Shown in pieces: positions 14,854 to 21,976 of a DNA stretch of 27,752 bases (position 1 is the first letter of the stretch; each line of letters opens with the position of its first letter). Where the stretch lies: assembly GCA_034428935.1 (NCBI GenBank), contig DAOUHB010000054.1:1-27752 (forward strand). Direction: 5' to 3'. The DNA comes from JAAYZQ01 sp034428935. Lineage in GTDB: Bacteria; Chloroflexota; Anaerolineae; JAAYZQ01. The notes beneath the pieces were generated by a model that saw only the letters and a program-made list of their open reading frames with translations, was not told where the DNA came from and did no database searches. The position numbers and the translations under genes were made by a program.

Positions 14854-15756
14854 ATGCCGATACGAACGTTCGCCGGGCTGCTGGAGGCAGCCAAGGCCAA
14901 GGGACCCAAGACGGTGGCCGTCGCGGCCGGCCACCAGGCGGAGGTGATGCTGGCCGGCCTCGATGCCGAAATGGCCGGGCTGGCCGAGGTCATCCTCGTC
15001 GGCGACGCCGACCAGATCCACGCCATCGCCCGCGAAAACAGCTTTGACATCTCGCGCATGGAGGTCGTCCACGCGCCCCAGCCCCGCGAGGCCGCCTACC
15101 AGGTGATGAAGCTGGTCAGCGAGGGCAAGGCCGATGTGGCCATGAAGGGCAAGGTGGAGACCAGCGATTTTTTGCGGGCTGCCCTGAGCAAGGAGCTGGG
15201 CCTGCGCACGGGACGCCTCTTTACGCACGTGGCCGTGTTCGAGATTCCAGAGTTCGACCGGTTGATCTTTATCAGTGACGCCGGCGTCGTCGTCGCTCCA
15301 GACCTGGAACAAAAGGTCGAGATCGTGCAGAATGCCATCCTTGTGGCCCACGGCCTCCAGATCCAGTTGCCCCGCGTGGCGGTTCTGGCCGCCACGGAAG
15401 TGGTCAACCCCCGCATCCCCACGACCCTCGACGCAGCCAACCTCTCCAAGATGGCCGACCGGGGGCAGATCCAGGGCGGGCTGGTGGACGGCCCCCTGGC
15501 GTTGGACAACGCCATCTCGCCCGAGTCGGCGCGGATCAAGGGTATCAAGAGCGAGGTGGCGGGCTATGCCGACATCCTCATCGCGCCCGACATCGAGGCG
15601 GGGAACGTGCTGGCCAAGGCCATCACCTACTTTGCCCAGGGCAAGATGGCCGGTGTGGTGGTGGGGGCTCGCTGTCCTCTCATCCTGCCCTCGCGTTCCG
15701 ACACACGAGAGGCCAAGCTGGTGTCGCTGGCGCTGGGAATGATGCTGGCATCATGA
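14854..15756 (+). CDS. ptb: Phosphate acyl(butyryl)transferase, Ptb family
   Basis: A 300-residue enzyme expected to swap CoA for phosphate on a short or branched acyl group (acyl-CoA + Pi to acyl phosphate + CoA). The length matches Ptb. Characteristic stretches are VAMKGKVETSDFLRA (near 100), FTHVAVFEIPEFDRLIF, NAILVAHGL, AATEVVNPRIPTT, VDGPLALDNA and LPSRSDTREAKLVSLAL; the SRSD motif corresponds to catalytic Ser-Arg-Asp residues in phosphotransacetylase. ATG 14854 follows AGAGG closely, with AAGGAGGG further upstream. It starts 9 bp after the histidine kinase stop and overlaps the NTPase by ATGA. No butyrate/acyl kinase follows, which is the usual partner. With VOR subunits downstream the natural substrate would be isobutyryl- or other branched acyl-CoA; that is inferred. 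Confidence 0.88.
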   Translation: MPIRTFAGLLEAAKAKGPKTVAVAAGHQAEVMLAGLDAEMAGLAEVILVGDADQIHAIARENSFDISRMEVVHAPQPREAAYQVMKLVSEGKADVAMKGKVETSDFLRAALSKELGLRTGRLFTHVAVFEIPEFDRLIFISDAGVVVAPDLEQKVEIVQNAILVAHGLQIQLPRVAVLAATEVVNPRIPTTLDAANLSKMADRGQIQGGLVDGPLALDNAISPESARIKGIKSEVAGYADILIAPDIEAGNVLAKAITYFAQGKMAGVVVGARCPLILPSRSDTREAKLVSLALGMMLAS

Positions 15757-16526
15757 CGGATGGCGCCGCCGGGCTCGAGGTCCAGATCTTTGCCGGGCGC
15801 TTTGGCAGCGGCAAGAGTGAAGTGGCCCTGAATTATGCGCTGGCGCTTGCCAGGGGCAACCCCCCGGGCGCAGGCCAAGGGTCCTTCCCCGCCGGAAGCC
15901 GGGCCCGCCCTGTGCCTGCCGGGGATGCCGCCGGCGCGACGCCGGGGGACACGCCGGTGGCCCTGGTCGACCTGGACATCGTGACGCCCTACTTTCGCTC
16001 GCGAGAGATGGCTGCCAGGTTGGAGGAGCACGGCGTCCAGGTCATCGCGCCAGGGGCCATCAGCCGGTACATGGACAGTCCGTCCATCACACCTCAGATC
16101 CTGGGCGCCATTGAGCAGGTGAACAAGGCCGTGGTCCTGGACGTGGGCGGGGACCCACAGGGAGCGCGGGCCCTGGGCCAGTTCAGCCCGGCCATCCAGC
16201 GGCGGGGTTACCACATGTACTTTGTGGTCAACCCCTACCGGCCCTTTACCGCAACTCTGGAAGGCCTGTCGGTCTCTATCGGTGAAGTGGAGCAGACCTC
16301 CCGGCTGCGGGTTACGAGCCTGGTGAGCAACCCGAACCTCATGGCCGAGACAACAGCCGACCAGATCCTGGAGGGGCACGCGCGTATCGAGGAATTTGCC
16401 CGCGAGCTGGCCTTGCCCATCTCGTTTGTTTGCGTCGAGGAGAGTTGGGTTGGCCGGCTGAACCTGGCTGCCTTTTCGCAGCCGGTCCTGGCTATCGCCC
16501 GTCATTTCTTGCAGGGCCAGGGGTGA
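15753..16526 (+). CDS. P-loop NTPase of unknown role in the ptb-vor operon
   Basis: A 257-residue protein with Walker A GRFGSGKS (15-22), then ALVDLDIVTPYFRSRE (about 70-85), AVVLDVGGDPQGARAL as the probable Walker B region (about 128-143), and YHMYFVVNPYRPFT. The VDLDxVxPYFRSRE wording is like MinD/ParA- or CobQ-related ATPases that accompany ptb-type genes, though I cannot name a family. Residues 34-68 form an extra Gly/Pro/Ala-rich segment (NPPGAGQGSFPAGSRARP and on) between the P-loop helix and the next strand. It starts by ATGA overlap with the first ptb, and the second ptb begins 25 bp after it. The position between two Ptb homologues suggests a role in assembly or regulation of the acyltransferase or the oxidoreductase; this is inferred from context alone. 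Confidence 0.8.
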   Translation: MTDGAAGLEVQIFAGRFGSGKSEVALNYALALARGNPPGAGQGSFPAGSRARPVPAGDAAGATPGDTPVALVDLDIVTPYFRSREMAARLEEHGVQVIAPGAISRYMDSPSITPQILGAIEQVNKAVVLDVGGDPQGARALGQFSPAIQRRGYHMYFVVNPYRPFTATLEGLSVSIGEVEQTSRLRVTSLVSNPNLMAETTADQILEGHARIEEFARELALPISFVCVEESWVGRLNLAAFSQPVLAIARHFLQGQG

Positions 16527-16551
16527 CGAGCTTCAGAAAGGTTGAGTGCAC

Positions 16552-17457
16552 ATGACGACCATTCGAAATTTCGCGCAGTTGCTCGAGGCTGCGATGGAGC
16601 GAGCCCCGAAGCGCGTGGCCATCGTCGGGGCGGGCCAGCGACAGACGCTGCAGTGCATCCGTATGGCTCACAACATGGGATTGGCCAAATGCCTGATCAT
16701 CGACGACCCCGAGAGGGTGCAGCGTGTGGCTGCAGAAGAGGGTGTCGACGTCCAGGGCATGGACATCATCCCCGAAGGCGACATGGGAGAGGCCGCCTAC
16801 AAGGCGGTGGCCATGATCCACGCCGAGGAAGCCGACCTGGTCATGAACGGCAGGGCCCTGCCCGTGGAGCTGTTGCGGGCCGCCCTGGACAAGGCCAAGG
16901 GACTGCGGATCGGCAAGTTGGTGAGCGACGTCAGCGTCTTTGAGATACCCGACTTTGACCGGCTCATCTTTGTCAGCGACGTGGCAATCGTCGTCTCGCC
17001 CACCCTGGCCCAGAAGGCCGCCATCGTCCAGAACGCCATCGACACGGCCATCGAGCTGGGTGTGGCCAAGCCCAGGGTCGCAGTCCTGGCAGCCACGGAA
17101 ATGGTCAACCCGGAGATGCCGGCCAATATGGACGCGGCCAACCTGTCCAAGATGGCCGAGCGGGGGCAGATTCGGGGCGGCTTTGTCGACGGTCCCCTGG
17201 CCATGGACAATGCAATCTCGCTAAAGGCCGCCAGGATGAAGGGCATCGAGAGCAAGGTGGCCGGCCAGGCCGATATCCTTATCACGCCCGACGTGGAGTC
17301 GGGCAACATCCTGGCCAAGGCCATCTCCTACTTTGCCAGGGGCCACATGGCGGCCGTCATCGTTGGCGCCAAGTGTCCCATCGTCATGCCGTCCCGCTCC
17401 GATCCGCCCGAGCAGAAGCTGATCTCCCTCGCCCTCGGTGTCTACCTGACCCGGTGA
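16552..17457 (+). CDS. Second, divergent phosphate acyltransferase (Ptb-like)
   Basis: A 301-residue paralogue of the gene at 14854. The C-terminal half is very close (AATEMVNPEMPAN, AANLSKMAERGQIRGG, VDGPLAMDNA, MPSRSDPPEQKLISLAL), so the SRSD motif is kept. Two conserved places differ: MKGKVETSDFLRA of the first copy reads MNGRALPVELLRA here, losing the Lys and the Thr-Ser pair, and FTHVAVFE reads VSDVSVFE, losing the His. The second copy may use another substrate, or may be a non-catalytic partner of the first. ATG 16552 is chosen with AGAAAGG about 10 nt upstream; GTG 16546 is two codons longer and too close to it. It is followed by 86 bp before the ferredoxin gene. A Ptb-family fold is clear; activity is uncertain. 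Confidence 0.82.
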   Translation: MTTIRNFAQLLEAAMERAPKRVAIVGAGQRQTLQCIRMAHNMGLAKCLIIDDPERVQRVAAEEGVDVQGMDIIPEGDMGEAAYKAVAMIHAEEADLVMNGRALPVELLRAALDKAKGLRIGKLVSDVSVFEIPDFDRLIFVSDVAIVVSPTLAQKAAIVQNAIDTAIELGVAKPRVAVLAATEMVNPEMPANMDAANLSKMAERGQIRGGFVDGPLAMDNAISLKAARMKGIESKVAGQADILITPDVESGNILAKAISYFARGHMAAVIVGAKCPIVMPSRSDPPEQKLISLALGVYLTR

Positions 17458-17543
17458 GGGAATCCCCCCGGTGGGCGGCAGAGTGGCCAGGGATTGCCGG
17501 CCCTCCACGCCGACCCACCGGATGATGAAGGAGGTTGCGAAAA

Positions 17544-17768
17544 GTGAGCCACATCGTCATCGACCAAGACAGGTGCAAGGGCTGCGAGCTATGCACCACT
17601 GTTTGCCCCCAGGGCGACCTGGTACAGATGGCCGAGGGCTTTAATGTCAAGGGCTACCGGCCGTCCGTGTTTCGCGATCCGGAGGGCAAGTGCACGGGCT
17701 GTGCGTTGTGTGCGACCATGTGTCCCGACATGGTCATCACCGTCTATCGAACCGTCAAGAAAAAGTAG
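17544..17768 (+). CDS. vorD: VOR-type oxidoreductase delta subunit (2[4Fe-4S] ferredoxin)
   Basis: A 74-residue protein with two [4Fe-4S] motifs: CKGCELCTTVCP (C11, C14, C17, C21) and CTGCALCATMCP (C50, C53, C56, C60). This is the electron-transfer subunit of four-subunit 2-oxoacid:ferredoxin oxidoreductases, passing electrons from the thiamine diphosphate site to external ferredoxin. Start GTG 17544 has AAGGAGGT 8 nt upstream; TTG 17535 would add three residues but overlaps that ribosome site. The alpha, beta and gamma genes follow directly (gap 67 bp, then overlap or short gaps). Delta first is the order found in many vor/kor operons. Confidence 0.9.
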   Translation: MSHIVIDQDRCKGCELCTTVCPQGDLVQMAEGFNVKGYRPSVFRDPEGKCTGCALCATMCPDMVITVYRTVKKK

Positions 17769-17835
17769 GCTCGTAGCCGGACACGAGGCAACAGGCGAGT
17801 CACGATCGAGGGATTGACGAAAAGGGAAGAATGCA

Positions 17836-18903
17836 ATGAAAATACTTATGAAAGGCAACGAGGCGATCGCTGAAGCTGCCATCAGGGCCGGCTGCGAGGC
17901 GTACTTTGGTTACCCCATCACGCCACAGACCGAAGTGCTGGAGTACATGGCGCGGCGCATGCCCGAGCTGGGCAGGGCATTCGTGCAAGCCGAGAGCGAG
18001 CTGGCGGCCATCAACATGGTCTATGGCGCGGCGTGCACGGGCGCCCGGGTGATGACCACCACTTCCAGCCCTGGCTACAGCCTGATGCAAGAGGGGATCT
18101 CGTACATCGCCATGTCCTTCGTCCCGTGCGTGGTGGTCAACATCATGCGCGGCGGCCCCGGGCTGGGCAACATCCAGCCCGCCCAGGGAGACTATTTTCA
18201 GATGACCAAGGGCGGCGGCCACGGCGACTACCGGCTGCTGGCCCTGGCCCCCTCCACGGTGCAAGAGACCGTGGACCTGATCATCGAAGCTTTTGACCTG
18301 GCCGACAAGTATTGCCAGCCCATCACCATCATCGCCGACGGCTGGATCGGCCAGATCATGGAGCCGGTCGAGTTTCCCGAGATGAAAGAGCCGGAACGAC
18401 CGGACCATCCCTGGGCCCTGACAGGCGCACGGGGGCGGGAAAAGAACATCATCACCTCCCTGTTCCTCGTTCCCGAGGAACTGGAGCAGGAGAACCTGAA
18501 GCTGCAAAAGATCGTCCGGGAGATCGAGGCCAACGAGGTGCGCTACGCGGAGTACATGCTGGAGGATGCCGAGGTAGTAATCGTCGCCTACGGCAGCTCC
18601 GGGCGCATCGCGCAGACGGCCATCAAGCAGGCCCGGGCCGACGGGATCCGCGTCGGTCTCTTCCGGCCCATCAGCCTGTTTCCCTTCCCCTACGAGCAAT
18701 TGCGCCAGGCCACCAGGAACGCGCGGCAGGTCCTGGTGGTGGAGCTGAGCGCCGGCCAGATGATTGAGGACGTCCGCCTGGCACTGTGCAACACGCGCCC
18801 TGTCTCGTTCTTTGGCAGAATGGGCGGCATCGTGCCCCTGCCCGACGATATCCTCGTCGAGATCAAGAAGCTGGCCTCTGGCAAGGAGAGTCAAGATGAC
18901 TGA
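17836..18903 (+). CDS. vorB: 2-oxoacid:ferredoxin oxidoreductase alpha subunit (VorB-like)
   Basis: A 355-residue alpha subunit. It shows KGNEAIAEAAIRAGCEAYFG, YPITPQTE (about 26-33), QAESELAAINMVYGAACTG (55-73) and TTTSSPGYSLMQEGISY, all typical of the pyrimidine-binding half of TPP-dependent oxidoreductases. The C-terminal domain (VIVAYGSSGRIAQTAIKQAR; GLFRPISLFPFP) matches the CoA-binding region. In the family it works with beta to decarboxylate branched 2-oxoacids to acyl-CoA. Start ATG 17836 has AAGGGAAG 6 nt upstream. The stop overlaps the beta start by 8 nt. The length (355) and lack of a fused gamma domain fit the four-subunit VOR/KOR type. KOR (2-oxoglutarate) is an alternative, though the adjacent ptb genes favour a branched-chain substrate. 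Confidence 0.9.
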   Translation: MKILMKGNEAIAEAAIRAGCEAYFGYPITPQTEVLEYMARRMPELGRAFVQAESELAAINMVYGAACTGARVMTTTSSPGYSLMQEGISYIAMSFVPCVVVNIMRGGPGLGNIQPAQGDYFQMTKGGGHGDYRLLALAPSTVQETVDLIIEAFDLADKYCQPITIIADGWIGQIMEPVEFPEMKEPERPDHPWALTGARGREKNIITSLFLVPEELEQENLKLQKIVREIEANEVRYAEYMLEDAEVVIVAYGSSGRIAQTAIKQARADGIRVGLFRPISLFPFPYEQLRQATRNARQVLVVELSAGQMIEDVRLALCNTRPVSFFGRMGGIVPLPDDILVEIKKLASGKESQDD

Positions 18904-19663
18904 AAATCTTGAGGTTGTTTTCAGCCGGCCCGAGTCCCTGTCCGACGTGGTAACCCACTACTGCCCGGGCTGCATCCACGGCATCGTGCACCGCCTCATC
19001 GGCGAGGTTGTGGACGAGCTGGGCATCAGGGAACGCACCGTCGGCATTGCGCCGGTTGGATGCTCTGTCCTGGCCTACAACTACTTCGAGTTCGACTTTG
19101 GCGAGGCTGCCCACGGGCGGGCACCGGCCATGGCCACCGGCATGAAGCGCGTGCACCCCGAGCTTATCGTCTTTACCTACCAGGGCGATGGCGACCTGGC
19201 CTCCATCGGGACCAACGAGATAATCCACGCCGCGGCGCGGGGCGAGAACATCACCACGATCTTTATCAACAACGCGGTCTATGGCATGACGGCAGGCCAG
19301 ATGGCTCCCACGACGCTGCCCGGCATGGTCACTACTTCTTCGCCCTACGGCCGCGACGTCAAGACGCAGGGGTATCCTATCCGCGTGTCAGAGCTGATCT
19401 CGCAGCTCGATGGCCCGGCCTACATCGTACGCCGCTCGGCCTACAAGCCGGCCGAGGTGCGAAAGCTGCGGCGGGCCATCAAGACCGCGTTCCTGACACA
19501 GATGGCAGGATTGGGGTTTTCCATGGTGGAGGTCGTTTCCAACTGCCCGACAAACTGGGGAATGACGCCTCGCGAGTCGCTCAAGTTTGTCGAGGAGCGC
19601 ATGGTCGCCTATTACCCGCTGGGCGACTACAAGGTCAAGGACGAGGTCAGGGATCTCAAATAA
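18896..19663 (+). CDS. vorA: 2-oxoacid:ferredoxin oxidoreductase beta subunit (TPP-binding)
   Basis: A 255-residue beta subunit carrying the thiamine diphosphate motif: YQGDGDLASIG to IFINNAVYGMTAGQ (about 98-138), i.e. GDGD about 30 residues before the NN of the Mg-binding element. YCPGCIHGIVHRL (22-34) holds the two conserved cysteines of the CPGC region; VOR and KOR often have this CPGC-x-HG form. ATPTT-like PTTLPGMVTTSSP lies after the motif, followed by NCPTNWGMTP. ATG 18896 has GCAAGGAGAG just upstream, inside the end of vorB. A 25-bp gap separates it from the gamma gene, which also has GGAGAAAC ahead of its start. A longer frame upstream of this ATG lies within vorB and is not used. 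Confidence 0.9.
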   Translation: MTENLEVVFSRPESLSDVVTHYCPGCIHGIVHRLIGEVVDELGIRERTVGIAPVGCSVLAYNYFEFDFGEAAHGRAPAMATGMKRVHPELIVFTYQGDGDLASIGTNEIIHAAARGENITTIFINNAVYGMTAGQMAPTTLPGMVTTSSPYGRDVKTQGYPIRVSELISQLDGPAYIVRRSAYKPAEVRKLRRAIKTAFLTQMAGLGFSMVEVVSNCPTNWGMTPRESLKFVEERMVAYYPLGDYKVKDEVRDLK

Positions 19664-19688
19664 GGGGGCAGGGCTGCGGAGGAGAAAC

Positions 19689-20246
19689 ATGCACGAAGAG
19701 ATCATTATATCCGGCTTTGGCGGCCAAGGCGCACTCTTTGCCGGCCAGTTGCTGACATACACCGGGACCGACGAGGGATACCACGTCACCTACATGCCGT
19801 CCTATGGTCCGGAGATGAGAGGAGGGACGGCGCACTGCACCGTCATCGTGTCAGAGGACGAGATCGGATCCCCCATCGTCCGCCAGCCAAGCGTTTGCAT
19901 CGTCATGAACCCCCCATCCATGGATAAATACGAGCCCCTGGTCAAGCCCGGCGGGTTGCTGGTGGTCAACTCGACCCTGGTGCGCGCCCGTTCACAGCGC
20001 GACGACCTCCAGGTGGTATACGTGCCGGCCAACGAGCTCGCCGCCGAGGTGGGAAACGTCAAGATGGCGAACGTCGTCCTCCTGGGGGCCCTGCTCGGCA
20101 CCCGGGAGATCCTGCCCATAGAGAGCCTCAAGCGGACGATGGACCTGCACATCCCTCAGGCGCGGAAAAAGATCATCGAGCCCAACAAGCGGGCCATGCA
20201 AACCGGGATCGATTACGCCAGAAGGAGTGCCGTGCCCGAGGAATAG
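19689..20246 (+). CDS. vorC: 2-oxoacid:ferredoxin oxidoreductase gamma subunit
   Basis: A 185-residue gamma subunit. The opening EIIISGFGGQGALFAGQLL (about 4-22) is the usual GxGGQG signature of the family, followed by YMPSYGPEMRGGTAHCTVIVS (about 35-55), a hallmark sequence. VNSTLV and ANVVLLGALLG follow, also common in gamma subunits. ATG 19689 has GGAGAAAC directly upstream; the longer open frame before it runs inside the beta gene. It ends 23 bp before the next gene. With delta, alpha and beta it would make a complete four-subunit enzyme in the cytoplasm. Confidence 0.9.
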   Translation: MHEEIIISGFGGQGALFAGQLLTYTGTDEGYHVTYMPSYGPEMRGGTAHCTVIVSEDEIGSPIVRQPSVCIVMNPPSMDKYEPLVKPGGLLVVNSTLVRARSQRDDLQVVYVPANELAAEVGNVKMANVVLLGALLGTREILPIESLKRTMDLHIPQARKKIIEPNKRAMQTGIDYARRSAVPEE

Positions 20247-20269
20247 GACGGGCGTGAAGGAGAGGGACG

Positions 20270-21115
20270 ATGCGTTTTGGCAGCGTGGAACTCACGCTCG
20301 TGTCGGATGGCGTCTACTGGGAAGACGGCGGTGGGCTATTTGGCCTGGTGCCCAAGGCGCTCTGGGAACGGGAGATGCAGCCCGACGAGAGGAACCGGCT
20401 GCCCTTTGAGAATCGCTGTTTGCTCATCCAGAGCGACGAGCAGCGCATCCTGGTCGACACGGGCTATGGCGACAAGATGTCAGACAAGGAGCGGGGCTTT
20501 ATTAGCCTGGAGGGCGAGGGCCGCTTGCTGCGCAGCCTGGAACAGGTGGGGATCGGCCCCCTGGACATCGACATGGTCATCGACACCCATCTGCACGGCG
20601 ACCATTGCGGCGGGAACACGCGCTACGAGGACGGGAAGGTCGTTTCGACCTTTCCCTGGGCCAGCTATGCCGTCCAGCGGCTGGAGCTGGCCGACGCGAC
20701 GTTGCCCAACGAACGAACCAGGGCCACCTACCTGGAAGAGAACTGGGAGCCACTGGCACAGAACGGCCAACTGCGCGTTCTCTGGGGCGATACCCGCCTG
20801 ACCAACGAGGTGCGGGTGGTGGTCATGCCCGGCCACACCCGCGCACACCAGTGTGTGGTCGTCGAAAGCGAGGGCCGGACGGCGATCTATCTGGGGGACG
20901 TGGCCTCCTGGCCCATCCACATGGAAAGGCTAGCCTGGGTGCCGGCGTACGACGTCGAACCCCTCGTGAGCATCGAGACCAAACGGAACCTGGCTCGTTG
21001 GGCCGTCGAAAAGCAGGCTCTGCTGATCTTTGACCACCATCCAACCGTCGCAGCCGGGTTCCTCCACGAGACCGAGCGGCCGGATCGGTTCCGCCTCGAG
21101 CCAGTGGAGATGTAG
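20270..21115 (+). CDS. Metallo-beta-lactamase-fold hydrolase
   Basis: A 281-residue protein with the full zinc-binding set of the fold: THLHGDHCGG (H107, H109, D111, H112), GHTRAHQC with H189, YLGDVAS with D210 and FDHHP with H256. These are expected to bind two metal ions. The start ATG has AAGGAGAG upstream, and the gene is 23 bp after vorC, so it is likely the last gene of the operon. Members of the wider family include glyoxalase II, lactonases, thioesterases and many enzymes of unknown substrate; the sequence does not say which. A thioester or lactone hydrolase tied to acyl-CoA or acyl-phosphate metabolism would fit the neighbours, but that is speculation. Confidence 0.85.
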   Translation: MRFGSVELTLVSDGVYWEDGGGLFGLVPKALWEREMQPDERNRLPFENRCLLIQSDEQRILVDTGYGDKMSDKERGFISLEGEGRLLRSLEQVGIGPLDIDMVIDTHLHGDHCGGNTRYEDGKVVSTFPWASYAVQRLELADATLPNERTRATYLEENWEPLAQNGQLRVLWGDTRLTNEVRVVVMPGHTRAHQCVVVESEGRTAIYLGDVASWPIHMERLAWVPAYDVEPLVSIETKRNLARWAVEKQALLIFDHHPTVAAGFLHETERPDRFRLEPVEM

Positions 21116-21118
21116 GGC

Positions 21119-21143
21119 GACGGCGCGGCGCAGGAGCGCTGTC
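21119..21143. terminator. Possible hairpin between convergent genes
   Basis: GACGGCGC (21119-21126) and GCGCTGTC (21136-21143) form an 8-bp stem with one G-U pair around a 9-nt loop. It lies in the 26-bp gap between the convergent MBL and 21142-21948 genes and covers the last bases of the latter. No U-run follows on either strand, so termination activity is doubtful. Confidence 0.28.
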
Positions 21144-21948
21144 AGGTGGTTTCGTCCCACTCCTGGATGGCGTCCTTGACCAACTGTCGGGCGGTCAAGT
21201 TGGGGATGTCGTCGGGACTTTCATAGTCCTGTCCGTCAAAGAGAAAATGCACCGTCCCATCAGAGCCCAGGCGCACGTGTAAATCTCGCCCCGCCAGGGC
21301 CGGGATGAGGGGCACGCGGCGCTGAACAATTTCCTCGATATCGTCGACGAAGGAGCGTGGCTGCTCCAGCCGCGTTACCTTTGGCGACAAGCGTTGCTGG
21401 ATGGCCGTCGTCAGGTTGGGCTTCTCCGGCGACGGCGGCGGGCCTATCTCGGACAGGAGGTTGAGAAACTGCTCCTCGACCTCTTCCGTGGGCGGGCTCG
21501 CAGGCGCCGGTGCGGGCTGGGCGCGAATCTCCTTCCGCAGGTCCTCCCGCCAGCTGTAGGTCTTGTCGACGGGAGCGGGCGCCAGGGACTCGACCCCCAG
21601 GGCACCCGTGAAGCGGATGAGATCCATGGCCGCCTCGACCACCTGGCGCTTGAGCTGAGGATCCTCAATCTCGGCGAGGCGCCTGTAGCGAGCGCCGCCG
21701 ATCTCCACCTGGAGAGGACTCCCAGGCTCGTCGCGAAACAGCGCCAGGACCAGGCCCGTGGCCATGCGCGCTGCCCAGGCTGCCCGCAGGGCCTGGTCGG
21801 ACTGCTCCTCGTCGGCCCGCTCTTGCCCGAGCCGGCGCCTGCCGCGGCTCGCCACGACGATATAGGCAATGAGGATTGCCAGGGCCACCGCGCTGAGACC
21901 GAGCAACACCAGGAATAGAACTCTTAGCTGCTGCAAATCAAGGTCCAT
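21142..21948 (-). CDS. Unknown protein with an N-terminal membrane anchor
   Basis: A 268-residue protein. Residues about 8-32 (LRVLFLVLLGLSAVALAILI and on) form one membrane helix, followed by the basic SRGRRRL, so the rest is probably cytoplasmic. Next comes a charged helical segment, a short strand-like stretch (PLQVEIGGARYRRLAEIEDP), and a Pro/Ala-rich linker (QPAPAPASPPTEE) around residue 145. The C-terminal domain contains LHVRLGSDGTVHFLFDGQDY and ends TARQLVKDAIQEWD. I do not recognise the family. ATG 21948 has GGGAGGA upstream and lies 28 bp from the mutM stop, so it is likely in the maf-SDR-mutM operon as its last gene. Confidence 0.8.
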   Translation of the reverse strand: MDLDLQQLRVLFLVLLGLSAVALAILIAYIVVASRGRRRLGQERADEEQSDQALRAAWAARMATGLVLALFRDEPGSPLQVEIGGARYRRLAEIEDPQLKRQVVEAAMDLIRFTGALGVESLAPAPVDKTYSWREDLRKEIRAQPAPAPASPPTEEVEEQFLNLLSEIGPPPSPEKPNLTTAIQQRLSPKVTRLEQPRSFVDDIEEIVQRRVPLIPALAGRDLHVRLGSDGTVHFLFDGQDYESPDDIPNLTARQLVKDAIQEWDETT

Positions 21949-21976
21949 GAAGGTTCCTCCCGCATTTCGCTAGAAG

